Part shown: positions 45,236-54,160 of the stretch, piece after piece
Layout: every line of letters starts with the position of its first letter
How positions within the stretch are numbered: position 1 is the stretch's first letter
Assembly: GCF_016793225.1 (NCBI RefSeq)
Contig: NZ_JAEUMN010000106.1
Coordinates: 62,001 to 126,000, forward strand
DNA from: Phenylobacterium sp.
GTDB lineage: Bacteria > Pseudomonadota > Alphaproteobacteria > Caulobacterales > Caulobacteraceae
DNA: 64,000 nt
Reading direction: 5' to 3'
Made by a program: the position numbers and the translations under genes
Notes under the pieces: model-generated
The model's database searches: none
Seen by the model: the letters and a program-made list of their open reading frames with translations, nothing else
Told to the model about the DNA's origin: nothing

Positions 45236-45447
45236 CCTCCCCCGCGAAGCGGCGGGAGGGGGACCGGTCGCCGAGGCGCAGCCGAAGAGCGACGGGTGGA
45301 GGGGGCGAGCGGCCGGCACTGCGGAACGACCAGCCGTGGTTGGCTCAGCGGCGGAGGCTCGCCCCCTCCACCACCCGCTCTCCGGCCCGCTCGCGCCGGC
45401 CTCGGCGGGCGGTCCCCCTCCCGCCGTCGCTGCCGCGACGGGGGAGG
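45236..45447. repeat. Second long inverted repeat
   Basis: Arms begin CCTCCCCCGCGAAGCGGCGG at 45236 and are mirrored by CCGCCGTCGCTGCCGCGACG ending in GGGGGAGG at 45447. Inner arms GGTGGAGGGGGCGAGC and GCTCGCCCCCTCCACC pair as well. It is a different sequence family from the repeat just upstream. Confidence 0.85.
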
Positions 45448-45571
45448 CAAGAACGCGTTTTGCTCTCCGAGGCCCGCTTGAAATGCGGGGACGTGGGACC
45501 ACATCGGGGGCCTGGGCGTTGGGGAGCGGCAACCCACGGCGGCCTTGGGCCTCCGGCAGACGCGAGCGCTC

Positions 45572-46357
45572 ATGAAGGTCGTCCTTGCCCTCCCCCTGCT
45601 CCTCGTCCTGGCGGCGTGCGCCAGCACGCCCCGGCCGGCCGGACAGCTGTCGTCGTACGACGGCTTGAAGACCCGCGAGGGCGGCCTGCGCACAGGGGTC
45701 GCCGAGCGCCGGATCGAAGCGCCGCTGGCGCGCGTGCGGATCGAGCCCACCGTCGTCGCCGAGACCAAGGGCACCGCCTGGCTCTCCGAGGCCGAGCGCG
45801 AGCTGCTGATCCGCGAGGCCGACGCCCAGCTCTGCTTCGAGTTCTCGGAGCGGTACGAGATCGTCGAGCCGCCGGCCCCGGCGGACGCCCGGGTGCGGGC
45901 CGTGATCACCCGCGTGGCGCCCACCGGTCGCGTGGGCTCGGCGCTCTCGGCCGCCTCGGGCTTCTTCATCCCGGGACCGCTCGGCCTGCGTGTGCCGGGC
46001 GCGCTCGGCGGACTGGCGGCCGAGGCCGAGGTGGTCGACGCGCAGGGCCGGCAGCTCGCGGCGCTGGTCTGGACCCGCAACGCCCAGCCCGTCGGCACCG
46101 ACAACCCCTCGCTGAGCCGCCTGGGCGACGCGCTGCAGTTCATCGAGCCGTTCGCGGACGCCGCGGCGGCCACGGCCACGCCCAAGGGCCACAAGAGCCG
46201 CCGGATCGGCGACGACGATCCCTGCAAGGCCTACGGCCCCCGGATCCGCCCCGAAGGCTGGCTGGCGAAGTTCGCCACCGGGCTGTACGTTCCGGCCCTG
46301 AGCGGCGCGAAGGCCGACGCCGCGGCGGTGGCGCCGGACAACCCCGAACCCCGATAG
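45572..46357 (+). CDS. DUF3313-like lipoprotein
   Basis: A 261-residue predicted lipoprotein with lipobox LAAC (Cys16). The body (SSYDGLKTREGG, RIEPTVVAETKG, ALVWTRNAQP) resembles DUF3313 outer-membrane lipoproteins of unknown role. The ATG at 45572 starts the signal peptide directly; a frame open upstream is not needed. No partner gene suggests a function. Confidence 0.75.
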   Translation: MKVVLALPLLLVLAACASTPRPAGQLSSYDGLKTREGGLRTGVAERRIEAPLARVRIEPTVVAETKGTAWLSEAERELLIREADAQLCFEFSERYEIVEPPAPADARVRAVITRVAPTGRVGSALSAASGFFIPGPLGLRVPGALGGLAAEAEVVDAQGRQLAALVWTRNAQPVGTDNPSLSRLGDALQFIEPFADAAAATATPKGHKSRRIGDDDPCKAYGPRIRPEGWLAKFATGLYVPALSGAKADAAAVAPDNPEPR

Positions 46358-46397
46358 GCGTCATGGATCGAGCCTGCCCCGGACGCGTTCCCCGCCC

Positions 46398-47192
46398 ATG
46401 AAGCTTCGCCGGATCCTCGTTCCCGCCGCCCTGGCGCTGGCGCTCGCCGCGCCGGCCCTCCAGGCCACCCTCGACCTGGGCCTCTCGGCGTCGGAGTTCG
46501 CCGGCGACGGCGAGGCGACCCTGCGGGCGGCGTCCTACGCCTTCGGCATCTGGAGCCTGATCTATGCGGCGCTGGCGGCCTATGCGGTCTGGCAGGCCCT
46601 GCCGCGCCAGCGCGACGACCGATGGCTGGACCGCATCGCCGGGCCGGCGGCGATCGCGATCGCGGGCTGCGGGGTCTGGATCATCGTCTCGTCCGCCGAC
46701 TGGAAATGGACCAGCGTGGCGGTGATCCTCGGCTCCGCGGCGGCCGCGATCACCGCGGTGGCGCGCGGCAGCCGGGACGCGCCGCCTTCTCGGCTGCACC
46801 GCTGGCTGGCGCTGTGGCCGCTGGCCCTGCTGGCGGGCTGGCTCACCACCGCCTCGGCGCTCAACCTGCTGACGGTCGCGACGGCGCGCGGCCTGATCGA
46901 CGCGTCGATCGCGGCGGGCGCCGCGCTGGCCGGCATCCTGGCCGTGGTCGTCACCGCCGCCGCCGTGCTGTGGCGCACCCGCGTGGCGATCTACGGCCTG
47001 CCGATCGCCTGGGGCTTGGTCGCCGTGGGCGTCGCGGAGCAGGCCGGCAAGCCGGCGATCTCGATGGCCGCCTTCGGCGCCGCCGGCGTCGTGGCCGTCA
47101 TGGCCCTGCTGGCGCTGCGGGGACGCGGAGCCTCCAGCCTGCCCCAGGGCTGGAGGCCCACGGCGCCCGCTGAGGCCGCCCCGCCCGCATAG
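46398..47192 (+). CDS. TspO/MBR-related multi-helix membrane protein
   Basis: A 264-residue membrane protein with about eight predicted helices. The segment ASYAFGIWSLIYAALAAYAV resembles long TspO/MBR relatives (tryptophan-rich sensory proteins), but classical Trp-rich TspO motifs are sparse. Ligand and role unknown. Starts 40 bases after the lipoprotein gene on the same strand. Confidence 0.6.
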   Translation: MKLRRILVPAALALALAAPALQATLDLGLSASEFAGDGEATLRAASYAFGIWSLIYAALAAYAVWQALPRQRDDRWLDRIAGPAAIAIAGCGVWIIVSSADWKWTSVAVILGSAAAAITAVARGSRDAPPSRLHRWLALWPLALLAGWLTTASALNLLTVATARGLIDASIAAGAALAGILAVVVTAAAVLWRTRVAIYGLPIAWGLVAVGVAEQAGKPAISMAAFGAAGVVAVMALLALRGRGASSLPQGWRPTAPAEAAPPA

Positions 47193-47289
47193 CCGTCGCG
47201 CATACGCCCATGCCCCCGGCGCGACGGAGCGCGCTTCGGGCTGCGCGCCGGCACTGGCAGAGTGGATCGGGTGGAGCGGAGGGGAGCCG

Positions 47290-47715
47290 ATGGACAGCCT
47301 CGAACGGTTGCTGATCGAACGCGAATGCGAGCGGCTGGTGACGCTGTACTGCCACCTGATCGACCATGGCGAGGCCGCCAAGGTGGGCGACCTGTTCGCC
47401 GAAGACGGGGTCTGGGCCTCGGCCGAGCAGACGATGACGGGCCGCGACGGCGTCACCCGGGGCTTCACCAACCGGCAGAACAATACCGGCCGCATGTCGC
47501 GCCACATCTGCAACAACCTGCTGATCGACGTGATCGACGAGCACCATGCCCAGGGCGTGGTTTACCTCACCCTGCACCGCCACGACGGCGAGCCGGGACG
47601 GCGCACCTCGCCGATCGGCGCGCCGACCCTGGTGGGCGAGTACCGCGACACCTTCGTGAAGACGGCCGACGGGTGGCGCTTCCAGCGCCGCGACGTCACC
47701 GCCAACTTCGTCTGA
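47290..47715 (+). CDS. SnoaL/NTF2-like domain protein
   Basis: A 141-residue single-domain NTF2-fold protein (LLIERECERLVTLYCHLIDH, then FAEDGVW), the pattern of the SnoaL-like_4 group found with ring-hydroxylating or SDR enzymes. GGAGGGGAG precedes the ATG. It is followed after 10 bases by an SDR gene, suggesting a two-gene catabolic or detoxification unit. Substrate unknown. Confidence 0.85.
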   Translation: MDSLERLLIERECERLVTLYCHLIDHGEAAKVGDLFAEDGVWASAEQTMTGRDGVTRGFTNRQNNTGRMSRHICNNLLIDVIDEHHAQGVVYLTLHRHDGEPGRRTSPIGAPTLVGEYRDTFVKTADGWRFQRRDVTANFV

Positions 47716-47725
47716 GCGTGCCGGC

Positions 47726-48529
47726 ATGACGGAGGCGCGCATCTTCCGCGAGCGGCACCTGGGCGAGGTGTTCATCGTCACCGGCGCCGGCAGCGGCATC
47801 GGGGCGGCTGCGGCCCGGCGGCTGGCGCTGGAGGGCGCGGCCGTGACCGTGGCCGACGTTCGGGGCGCGACCGCACAGGCCGTGGCGGACGAGATCGCGG
47901 CGGCGGGAGGCCAGGCCCTGGCGGTCACCTGCGACGTGTCGCGCGAGGCGGACGTGGCCGAGATGGTCCAGGCCAGCCAGGCGCGGTTCGGCAAGCTGTC
48001 GGGCCTGTTCGCCAACGCCGGGACGGCCGGGCGCGGCTGGATCCACGAGACGGCCCTGGAGGACTGGCAGCGCGTGCTGTCGGTCAACCTGAACGGGCCG
48101 TTCCTGTGCGCCAAGCATGTGCTGCCCCACCTGCTGGCCGCCGGCAAGGGCGTGATCGTGACCACCGGCTCCATCGCCTCGGTGGTGATCGGCGGCGCGG
48201 GCTCGGCCGCCAGCTACGCCGCCAGCAAGGGCGGGGTGCTGCAGCTCACCCGGCAGATCGCGGTGGACTATGGCCCGCAGGGGATCCGGGCCGCCTGCGT
48301 GTGCCCCGGCGCGGTGCGCAGCAACATGGGCGCGAACGCCAGCGAGGATCGCCAGCGCGACGCCACCCCCGCCAGCACGCCCCTGCCCCGCGCGCCGCAC
48401 TGGACGCCGATGCAGCGCGCCTCGTCCCCGGACGAGATCGCGGCGGTGGTGTCGTTCCTGCTGTCGGACGAGGCGTCGTTCATCACCGGCAGCGCCGTGT
48501 TCGCCGACGGCGGACTGCTGGCGATCTAG
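47726..48529 (+). CDS. Short-chain dehydrogenase/reductase
   Basis: A 267-residue classical SDR oxidoreductase. The NAD(P) motif TGAGSGIG is at 19-26, NAG at 97-99, and the catalytic Ser149, Tyr164 and Lys168 (SYAASKGG) are present. The acidic residue after beta-2 (TVADVRG) suggests NAD+ preference. It is coupled to the NTF2-like gene; substrate unknown. Confidence 0.92.
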   Translation: MTEARIFRERHLGEVFIVTGAGSGIGAAAARRLALEGAAVTVADVRGATAQAVADEIAAAGGQALAVTCDVSREADVAEMVQASQARFGKLSGLFANAGTAGRGWIHETALEDWQRVLSVNLNGPFLCAKHVLPHLLAAGKGVIVTTGSIASVVIGGAGSAASYAASKGGVLQLTRQIAVDYGPQGIRAACVCPGAVRSNMGANASEDRQRDATPASTPLPRAPHWTPMQRASSPDEIAAVVSFLLSDEASFITGSAVFADGGLLAI

Positions 48530-48548
48530 GATCCCTGCTCACCATCCG

Positions 48549-48668
48549 CTCATCCCGGCGAATGCCGGGATCCAGACGGAACGGCTCAGAAGCGGGCTCC
48601 AGCGCCTCGGAGCCTCTCCAAGCGTGAGCCGGCGTGTGGGTCCGGGTCCCGGCTTTCGCCGGGACGAT
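48549..48668. repeat. REP-like palindromic element
   Basis: CTCATCCCGGCGAATGCCGG near 48549 is mirrored by GGTCCCGGCTTTCGCCGGGA ending near 48664, each also a small hairpin. The rest of 48530-48777 shows no gene. Confidence 0.8.
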
Positions 48669-48777
48669 CGGAAGCTCTTGGAGCCCCGAGGCGTCGTGCG
48701 CGAGCCCTGATCCGCGCGGACGCCGAAGGCGGCCGTCCGTGTTTTCCGTGGTCCCGAGCCGGGCTCTCCGGCCCAGG

Positions 48778-49833
48778 CTACCTCAGCGACGCGTTGATCC
48801 GCTCGAGCGCGGCCTGTCCGGGGACCAGCTCGGCCTCGCCCAGCTGGTTGAGCGGGGTGGCCACGGTTCCCACCGCGTCGTGCAGGTCGCCCGCGGCCGG
48901 GTCGACGAACAGCAGGCCGGTGACGATCTGCCCCCTCGCCTGCCGGGCCTGGAGGTAGCCCAGGGCCTGGGCGCGGCTGTTGGGGTTGTAGAGGTCGTTC
49001 AGCTTGTGCAGCGACAGGATGGAGCCGTCGTGCTGCTGGACCCGCACCGTCTCGCCCGGGCGGTAGTCGACGTGGATCGGATCGCGCGGGGTGATGACGT
49101 CGAGCTTGTTCACCGCCTCGTTGTGCTCGCGCACATAGTCGAAGCTCTTGGTCGAGCCCTGGTGGTTGTTGAACTGCACGCAGGGGCTGATGCAGTCGAT
49201 GAAGGCGGCGCCCTTGTGGGCGAGGCCGGCCTTGATCAGCGGGACCAGCTGCTCCTTGTCGCCCGAGAACGAGCGGGCCACGAAGGTGGCGCCCATCTGC
49301 AGCGCCAGGCTCACCATGTCGATGCCGGCGTCGGTGTTGACGACCCCCCGCTTGGACTTCGAGCCGCGGTCGGAGGTGGCCGAGAACTGGCCCTTGGTGA
49401 GGCCGTACACGCCGTTGTTCTCGACGATGTAGAGCATGTTCACGCCGCGCCGGATGGCGTGGGCGAACTGGCCGAGGCCGATGGAGGCGGAGTCGCCGTC
49501 GCCCGAGACGCCCAGGTAGATGAGGTCGCGGTTGGCCAGGTTGGCGCCGGTCAGCACCGAGGGCATGCGGCCGTGGACGGTGTTGAAGCCGTGGGAGTTG
49601 CCCAGGAAGTAGTCCGGCGTCTTCGACGAGCAGCCGATGCCCGAGAGCTTGGCCACGCGGTGCGGCGGCAGCTCGAGCTCGAAGCAGGCCTGGATGATGG
49701 ACGCCGAGATGGAGTCGTGGCCGCAGCCGGCGCAGAGAGTCGAGACCGAGCCCTCGTAGTCGCGGCGCGTGTAGCCCAGGCCGTTGGTGGGCAGCTTGGG
49801 GTGATGCAGCTGGGGCTTGAGGATGTAGGTCAT
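48778..49833 (-). CDS. korB: 2-oxoacid:acceptor oxidoreductase beta subunit (KorB type)
   Basis: Thiamine-diphosphate and [4Fe-4S]-containing subunit of a 2-oxoacid oxidoreductase, probably acting on 2-oxoglutarate. In its 351 residues CAGCGHD (Cys34, Cys37), GIGCSSK (Cys68) and a later Cys in DCISPCVQFNN fit the cluster ligands. GDGDSASIG (111-119) and VENNGVYGLTKGQ form the ThDP/Mg site. Its ATG overlaps the korA stop. Assignment to 2-oxoglutarate over pyruvate is inferred from similarity and operon form. Confidence 0.9.
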   Translation of the reverse strand: MTYILKPQLHHPKLPTNGLGYTRRDYEGSVSTLCAGCGHDSISASIIQACFELELPPHRVAKLSGIGCSSKTPDYFLGNSHGFNTVHGRMPSVLTGANLANRDLIYLGVSGDGDSASIGLGQFAHAIRRGVNMLYIVENNGVYGLTKGQFSATSDRGSKSKRGVVNTDAGIDMVSLALQMGATFVARSFSGDKEQLVPLIKAGLAHKGAAFIDCISPCVQFNNHQGSTKSFDYVREHNEAVNKLDVITPRDPIHVDYRPGETVRVQQHDGSILSLHKLNDLYNPNSRAQALGYLQARQARGQIVTGLLFVDPAAGDLHDAVGTVATPLNQLGEAELVPGQAALERINASLR

Positions 49834-51689
49834 TCGGCGGCCTCGATCTGGCCCACGGCCATGCGGCTGGCGATGGCGCCGGCGATGAACCGCGCCGTGA
49901 TCGGCGTGCCGTCGTAGTGCAGCACGGAGACCAGCTTGGCCGGGTCGACGTCGCCCTCGGTCATCAGCAGGGTGCGCAGCTGGGCGTCGCGGTTCTGCTC
50001 CACGAGGAACACGCGGTCGTGGCTCTCGATGAAGCTCATGACCTCGTCGGCGAAGGGGAAGGCGCGGATGCGCAGGGCGTCGAGGCGGCGGCCCTGGGCC
50101 TCCAGCATCTCCAGCGCCTCGTCCATGGCCGGGGTGGTGGAGCCGAAGTAGATGACGCCGTCGCGGGTCTGGCCCTTGGCGCGCCGCAGGATGGGCGCCG
50201 GCGCGAGCGACTTCGCCGTCTCGAACTTGCGGAGCAGGCGCTCCATGTTATCGACGTAGACCGCGCCCTCCTCGGAGTAGCGCGCGTACGGGTTCCGCGA
50301 CGTGCCGCGGGTGAAGTAGCCGCCCTTGGTGGGGTGGGTTCCGGGGTAGGTCCGGTACGGGATGCCGTCGCCGTCCACCTCCTTGTAGCGGCCGAAATCG
50401 GCGCCCGCGTCCAGCATCTCGGCGGTCATGACCTTGCCGCGGTCGAGCTTGCGGCTGTCGTCCCACTGGAAGGGTTTCGTCAGCCACTCGTTCATGCCGA
50501 TGTCGAGGTCGAGCATCACGAAGACGGTGGTCTGCAGGCGGTCGGCCAGGTCGAACGCGAGGGCGCCCATCTCGAAGCACTCGCCCGGGTCGGCGGGGAG
50601 CAGCATCGGGTGCTTGCTGTCGCCGTGGCCGGCGTAGGCCGCGGCCAGGAGGTCGGCCTGCTGGGTGCGGGTAGGCATGCCCGTGGAGGGCCCGCCGCGC
50701 TGGACGTCGAAGATCACCGCCGGGATCTCCGCGAAGTAGCTGAGGCCGATGAACTCGGTCATCAGGCTGACGCCCGGGCCCGAGGTGGCGGTGAAGGCGC
50801 GGCAGCCGTTCCAGCCGGCGCCGACGACGATGCCGATCGAGGCGATCTCGTCCTCGGCCTGGACGATGGCGTAGCGCGACTTGCCGGTGTCGGGGTCGAC
50901 CCGCAGCTCCTGGCAGTAGGCGGTGAACGCCTCGGCCAGCGAGGTCGACGGCGTGATCGGGTACCAGGCGCAGACGGTGGCCCCGCCGTAGACCGCGCCC
51001 AGGGCGGCGGCCTGGTTGCCTTCGACGTAGATGCGGTCGCCGACGCCGTCGGCGCGGCGGACCTGCAGGGGCAGCGGCGCCAGCTGCTTCTGCACGTACG
51101 AGAGGCCCATGTGCAGGGCCTCGATGTTGGCCTTGATCAGCCGGTCCTTGCCGGCGAAGTCGTCGCGGATGAGGCTCTCGACCGCCTCGGCTTCGATGCC
51201 AAGAAGTCCCGCCAACGCCCCGACATATATGATGTTCTTGAATAGCTGACGCTCGCGCGGCAGCTCATAGGCCTCGTTGCACATAGCCGTTAGCGGCACG
51301 CCGACGACGGTGATGTCGTCGCGGAAGCGGCTGGGCGGAATCGGCTTGGTGGAGTCGTAGAACAGGAAGCCGCCGGGCTCGATCTCGGCCACGTCGCGGT
51401 CCCAGGTCTGCGGGTTCATGGCGACCATCAGGTCGACGCCGCCGCGGCGGCCCAGGTGGCCGGCCTCGGTGATCCGCACCTCGTACCAGGTGGGCAGGCC
51501 CTGGATGTTCGACGGGAAGATGTTGCGCGCCGCCACCGGCACGCCCATGCGCATCACCGAGCGGGCGAACATGCCGTTGGCGCTGGCCGAGCCCGATCCG
51601 TTGACGTTGGCGAACTTCACGACGAAGTCGTTGATCCGCGCCCCCTTCTGGGCGGCAAGGGCCTGCTGCGAGGCTACCGGCTCAGGCAT
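49830..51689 (-). CDS. korA: 2-oxoacid:acceptor oxidoreductase alpha subunit, gamma-alpha fusion (KorA type)
   Basis: A 619-residue fusion of the gamma domain (about 20-200, NDFVVKFANVNGSGSASANG) and the alpha pyrimidine-binding domain (about 225-610, YPITPSTSLAEAF and TSGPGVSLMTEFIGLSYFAE). With KorB it oxidatively decarboxylates a 2-oxoacid to the acyl-CoA. The start at 51689 overlaps the last 16 bases of the upstream flavoprotein gene; the longer frame is antisense-like. It is part of a three-gene operon. Confidence 0.9.
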   Translation of the reverse strand: MPEPVASQQALAAQKGARINDFVVKFANVNGSGSASANGMFARSVMRMGVPVAARNIFPSNIQGLPTWYEVRITEAGHLGRRGGVDLMVAMNPQTWDRDVAEIEPGGFLFYDSTKPIPPSRFRDDITVVGVPLTAMCNEAYELPRERQLFKNIIYVGALAGLLGIEAEAVESLIRDDFAGKDRLIKANIEALHMGLSYVQKQLAPLPLQVRRADGVGDRIYVEGNQAAALGAVYGGATVCAWYPITPSTSLAEAFTAYCQELRVDPDTGKSRYAIVQAEDEIASIGIVVGAGWNGCRAFTATSGPGVSLMTEFIGLSYFAEIPAVIFDVQRGGPSTGMPTRTQQADLLAAAYAGHGDSKHPMLLPADPGECFEMGALAFDLADRLQTTVFVMLDLDIGMNEWLTKPFQWDDSRKLDRGKVMTAEMLDAGADFGRYKEVDGDGIPYRTYPGTHPTKGGYFTRGTSRNPYARYSEEGAVYVDNMERLLRKFETAKSLAPAPILRRAKGQTRDGVIYFGSTTPAMDEALEMLEAQGRRLDALRIRAFPFADEVMSFIESHDRVFLVEQNRDAQLRTLLMTEGDVDPAKLVSVLHYDGTPITARFIAGAIASRMAVGQIEAAE

Positions 51690-53482
51690 TGCGGCCCCGC
51701 GTGCGTCATCTCGAGATAGAACTTCTGCATGTCCCAGGCGCCGGTCGGGCACCGCTCGGCGCAGAGGCCGCAGTGCAGGCAGACGTCCTCGTCCTTGGCC
51801 ATCACGCGCCCGGTGCCGGGCAGCTTGCCCGAGACGTAGAGGTCCTGCGTCAGGTTGAGCGCGGGCGCCTTCAGCCGTCCGCGCAGGTCGGCCTCGCCCT
51901 CGGCGCTTTCGGCGGCGTCCTCGGTGAAGGTGATGCAGTCCATGGGACAGATGTCGACGCAGGCGTCGCACTCAATGCACAGCTTGTCGGCGAAGACGGT
52001 CTGCACGTCGCAGTTCAGGCAGCGCTGGGCTTCCTTCAGGCCCAGTTCGCGGTCGAAGCCCAGCTCGACCTCGAGGCGCACGTCCGACAGCGCCTCCTTC
52101 TTGTCGCGCATCGGCACGCGGTAGCGGTTGTCGTTGGAGACGTCGTTGTCGTAGCTCCACTCGTGAATGCCCATCTTCTGGCTCACGAGCGTGGCGCCGG
52201 GCGGCGGGCGGACGGCGACGTCCTCGCCGTGGCAGAACTTGTGGATCGAGACGGCGGCCTCGTGGCCGTGCGCCACGGCCCAGATGATGTTCTTGGGCCC
52301 GAAGGCCGCGTCGCCGCCGAAGAAGACATTGGGCAGGGTGGACTGGAAGGTGGCGGGGTCGACCTTGGGCATATGCCACTCGTCGAACTCCAGGCCGATG
52401 TCGTCCTCGATCCAGGGGAAGGCGTTCTCCTGGCCCACGGCCACCAGCACGTCGTCGCAGGGGTAGTGCTCGTCGGGCTCGCCCGTGGGCATGAGCTTGC
52501 GGCGGCCCTTCTCGTCGAACACGGCCTCGACCACCTCGAAGACCACGCCGGTGAGCCGGCCGTCCTCGTGGGTGAAGGCCTTGGGCACCCGCATGTTGAT
52601 GATCGGGATGTCCTCGTGCATCGCGTCCTCCTTCTCCCAGGGGGACGCCTTCATCTCCTCGAAGCCCGAGCGCACGATCACCTTCACGTCCTCGCCGCCG
52701 AGGCGGCGGGAGGTGCGGCAGCAGTCCATGGCGGTGTTGCCGCCGCCCAGCACGATGACGCGCCGGCCGATGCGGTCGATGTGGCCGAACGAGACGTTCG
52801 ACAGCCAGTCGATGCCGATATGGATGTTGGCCGCCGCCTCCTGGCGGCCGGGGATGTCGAGGTCGCGGCCGCGCGGCGCGCCCGAGCCCACGAACACGGC
52901 GTCGTAGCCGTCGGCCAGCAGGGCCTTCAGGCTGTCGACCCGCTGCCCCAGGCGCATGTCGATGCCGCCGAGGCCGGTGATGTAGCCCACCTCCTCGTCG
53001 ATCACCTCCTCGGGCAGGCGGAAGCGGGGGATCTGGCTTCGGATCATGCCCGCCGACTTGGACTCGCCGTCGAAGACCGTGATCTCGTAACCCAGCGGGG
53101 CCAGGTCGCGGGCCACGGTGAGGGACGCGGGGCCTGCGCCGACCAGGGCGATGCGCTTGCCGTTGGGCGCGGCGGCCGGCGGCGGCAGGCGCGCGGTGAT
53201 GTCGGGCTTGTTGTCGGCGGCCACCCGCTTGAGCCGGCAGATGGCCACCGGCTCGTCCTCGACCCGGCCGCGGCGGCAGGCCGGCTCGCAGGGGCGATCG
53301 CACGTGCGTCCCAGGACGCCCGGGAAGACGTTGGACTTCCAGTTGATCATGTAGGCGTCGCCGTAGCGGCCTTCGGCGATCAGGCGGATGTATTCGGGGA
53401 CCGGCGTATGGGCCGGACAGGCCCACTGGCAATCGACGACCTTGTGGAAATAGTCGGCGCCAGGCTCACGCGTGCGCTGCAA
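51674..53482 (-). CDS. FAD/NAD(P)-dependent oxidoreductase with 2x[4Fe-4S], GltD/NfnB-like (KorC-type electron-transfer subunit)
   Basis: A 602-residue flavoprotein. The N-terminal Cys-rich GltD-type iron-sulfur domain has Cys18, 22, 61, 65, 69 and 82. FAD binds at VGAGPAS (114-120) and NAD(P) at VIVLGGGNTAMD. The C-terminus is a ferredoxin-like domain with CIECDACVDICP and CLHCGLCAERCP. This fits a subunit passing electrons from KorAB to NADP+, as in the 2-oxoglutarate:NADP+ oxidoreductase of Azoarcus/Thauera. The start is TTG with GGAAGGAAG about 7 bases upstream. Confidence 0.9.
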   Translation of the reverse strand: MQRTREPGADYFHKVVDCQWACPAHTPVPEYIRLIAEGRYGDAYMINWKSNVFPGVLGRTCDRPCEPACRRGRVEDEPVAICRLKRVAADNKPDITARLPPPAAAPNGKRIALVGAGPASLTVARDLAPLGYEITVFDGESKSAGMIRSQIPRFRLPEEVIDEEVGYITGLGGIDMRLGQRVDSLKALLADGYDAVFVGSGAPRGRDLDIPGRQEAAANIHIGIDWLSNVSFGHIDRIGRRVIVLGGGNTAMDCCRTSRRLGGEDVKVIVRSGFEEMKASPWEKEDAMHEDIPIINMRVPKAFTHEDGRLTGVVFEVVEAVFDEKGRRKLMPTGEPDEHYPCDDVLVAVGQENAFPWIEDDIGLEFDEWHMPKVDPATFQSTLPNVFFGGDAAFGPKNIIWAVAHGHEAAVSIHKFCHGEDVAVRPPPGATLVSQKMGIHEWSYDNDVSNDNRYRVPMRDKKEALSDVRLEVELGFDRELGLKEAQRCLNCDVQTVFADKLCIECDACVDICPMDCITFTEDAAESAEGEADLRGRLKAPALNLTQDLYVSGKLPGTGRVMAKDEDVCLHCGLCAERCPTGAWDMQKFYLEMTHAGPQCLSR

Positions 53483-53819
53483 AACTCGCTTCCTTCCTGG
53501 AGCGCTCTACTCCCGGAGACGCGAAGTCATCCCCTGCCCCCGCAGGGTTGGCCCCGCCGCCCCGACGCGGCGCTGAGGGTTCCAAGGTAGGCCCTGCACG
53601 CTGGGTAAGCCAACCGATTCCCTTGCGGGCTATCGCTTTTCTGCGTCTTGCCGCACCGGACGGCGCCGACGGCCGCGGCGGCGTGGGCAGGATCTTCCAA
53701 CGGAACTGTGATCGGCGCGGCCGAGGTGGAAGGCCATGGACCTCCTGGCGCTCAGCATAGGTAAATGATACCTTAAGAGCGGGAGAGGCCCCGCCGCGGC
53801 GGGATGAGGGAGGTGTCCC
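53483..53819. other. 337-base interval without a gene, between divergent genes
   Basis: Separates the kor operon from a small divergent gene. It contains an AT-rich patch with inverted repeat AGGTA-AATGA-TACCT (53759-53773) about 47 bases before the small gene, a candidate operator or promoter element. I see no other structure I can name. Confidence 0.6.
53759..53773 (+). promoter_or_regulatory. Small inverted repeat in AT-rich patch
   Basis: AGGTA (53759-53763), 5-base spacer, TACCT (53769-53773), within a locally AT-rich segment of an otherwise GC-rich region. Position upstream of a small gene suggests a regulator site; the regulator is unknown. Confidence 0.4.
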
Positions 53820-53996
53820 ATGGACATGCCGGTCGAACGCGTGCCCGAAGCGCCGATGAACCCCGACCTGGACGACGTGATGGCGGCCCTGTCGCCGCTG
53901 GACCCGCAGGAGTCGCTCGACCTGCACCGCGCCATCAACGAACGGCGGGCGTCGATCGAGAACGCCGAGCTGCTGCGGCGCCTGCGGTCGCTGTAG
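53820..53996 (+). CDS. Small hypothetical protein, 58 residues
   Basis: The ATG at 53820 is preceded by GGGAGG at optimal 6-base spacing. The product starts MDMPVERVPEAPMNPDLDDV and ends ENAELLRRLRSL. It is acidic at the front, with an amphipathic helical C-terminus (DPQESLDLHRAINERRAS). Codon use is GC-rich at third positions like real genes here. I do not recognise a family. It is divergent from the kor operon. Confidence 0.7.
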   Translation: MDMPVERVPEAPMNPDLDDVMAALSPLDPQESLDLHRAINERRASIENAELLRRLRSL

Positions 53997-54094
53997 GACG
54001 TCGGGGCCCGCCCCGCCAGACCAGGACCCATAGACTCCGCGTCACAAGCCGGCCGCCGCCATCGCCGCTGCGTCGTCACAGGGCTTCGGCGCGT

Positions 54095-54135
54095 ATGGAT
54101 CCCGGTCTTCGCCTGGCGGCGAGACCGGGATGACG
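54095..54135. repeat. REP-like hairpin
   Basis: GGATCCCGGTCTTCGCC pairs imperfectly with GGCGGCGAGACCGGGATGAC. It lies just beyond the tig 3' end and could also act as a transcription terminator or mRNA stabiliser. Confidence 0.7.
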
Positions 54136-54160
54136 GCGCGGAGGACAGGCGTGGAGGAGG

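Larger units (their letters stand above)
44850..45571. other. Gene-free 722-base interval with repeats
   Basis: No credible coding sequence. It holds a CACGAA-rich repeat with a TTCGTGGTCCACGAA hairpin (44892-44928) and two long inverted repeats (45032-45220 and 45236-45447). Open frames seen here are products of the palindromic GC-rich sequence. It lies where purN would be expected. Confidence 0.8.

Noticed and set aside
45018..46401. Open frames across the inverted repeats after purM
   Set aside because: They read through palindromic repeats and then out of frame through the lipoprotein gene; no domains or ribosome binding sites.
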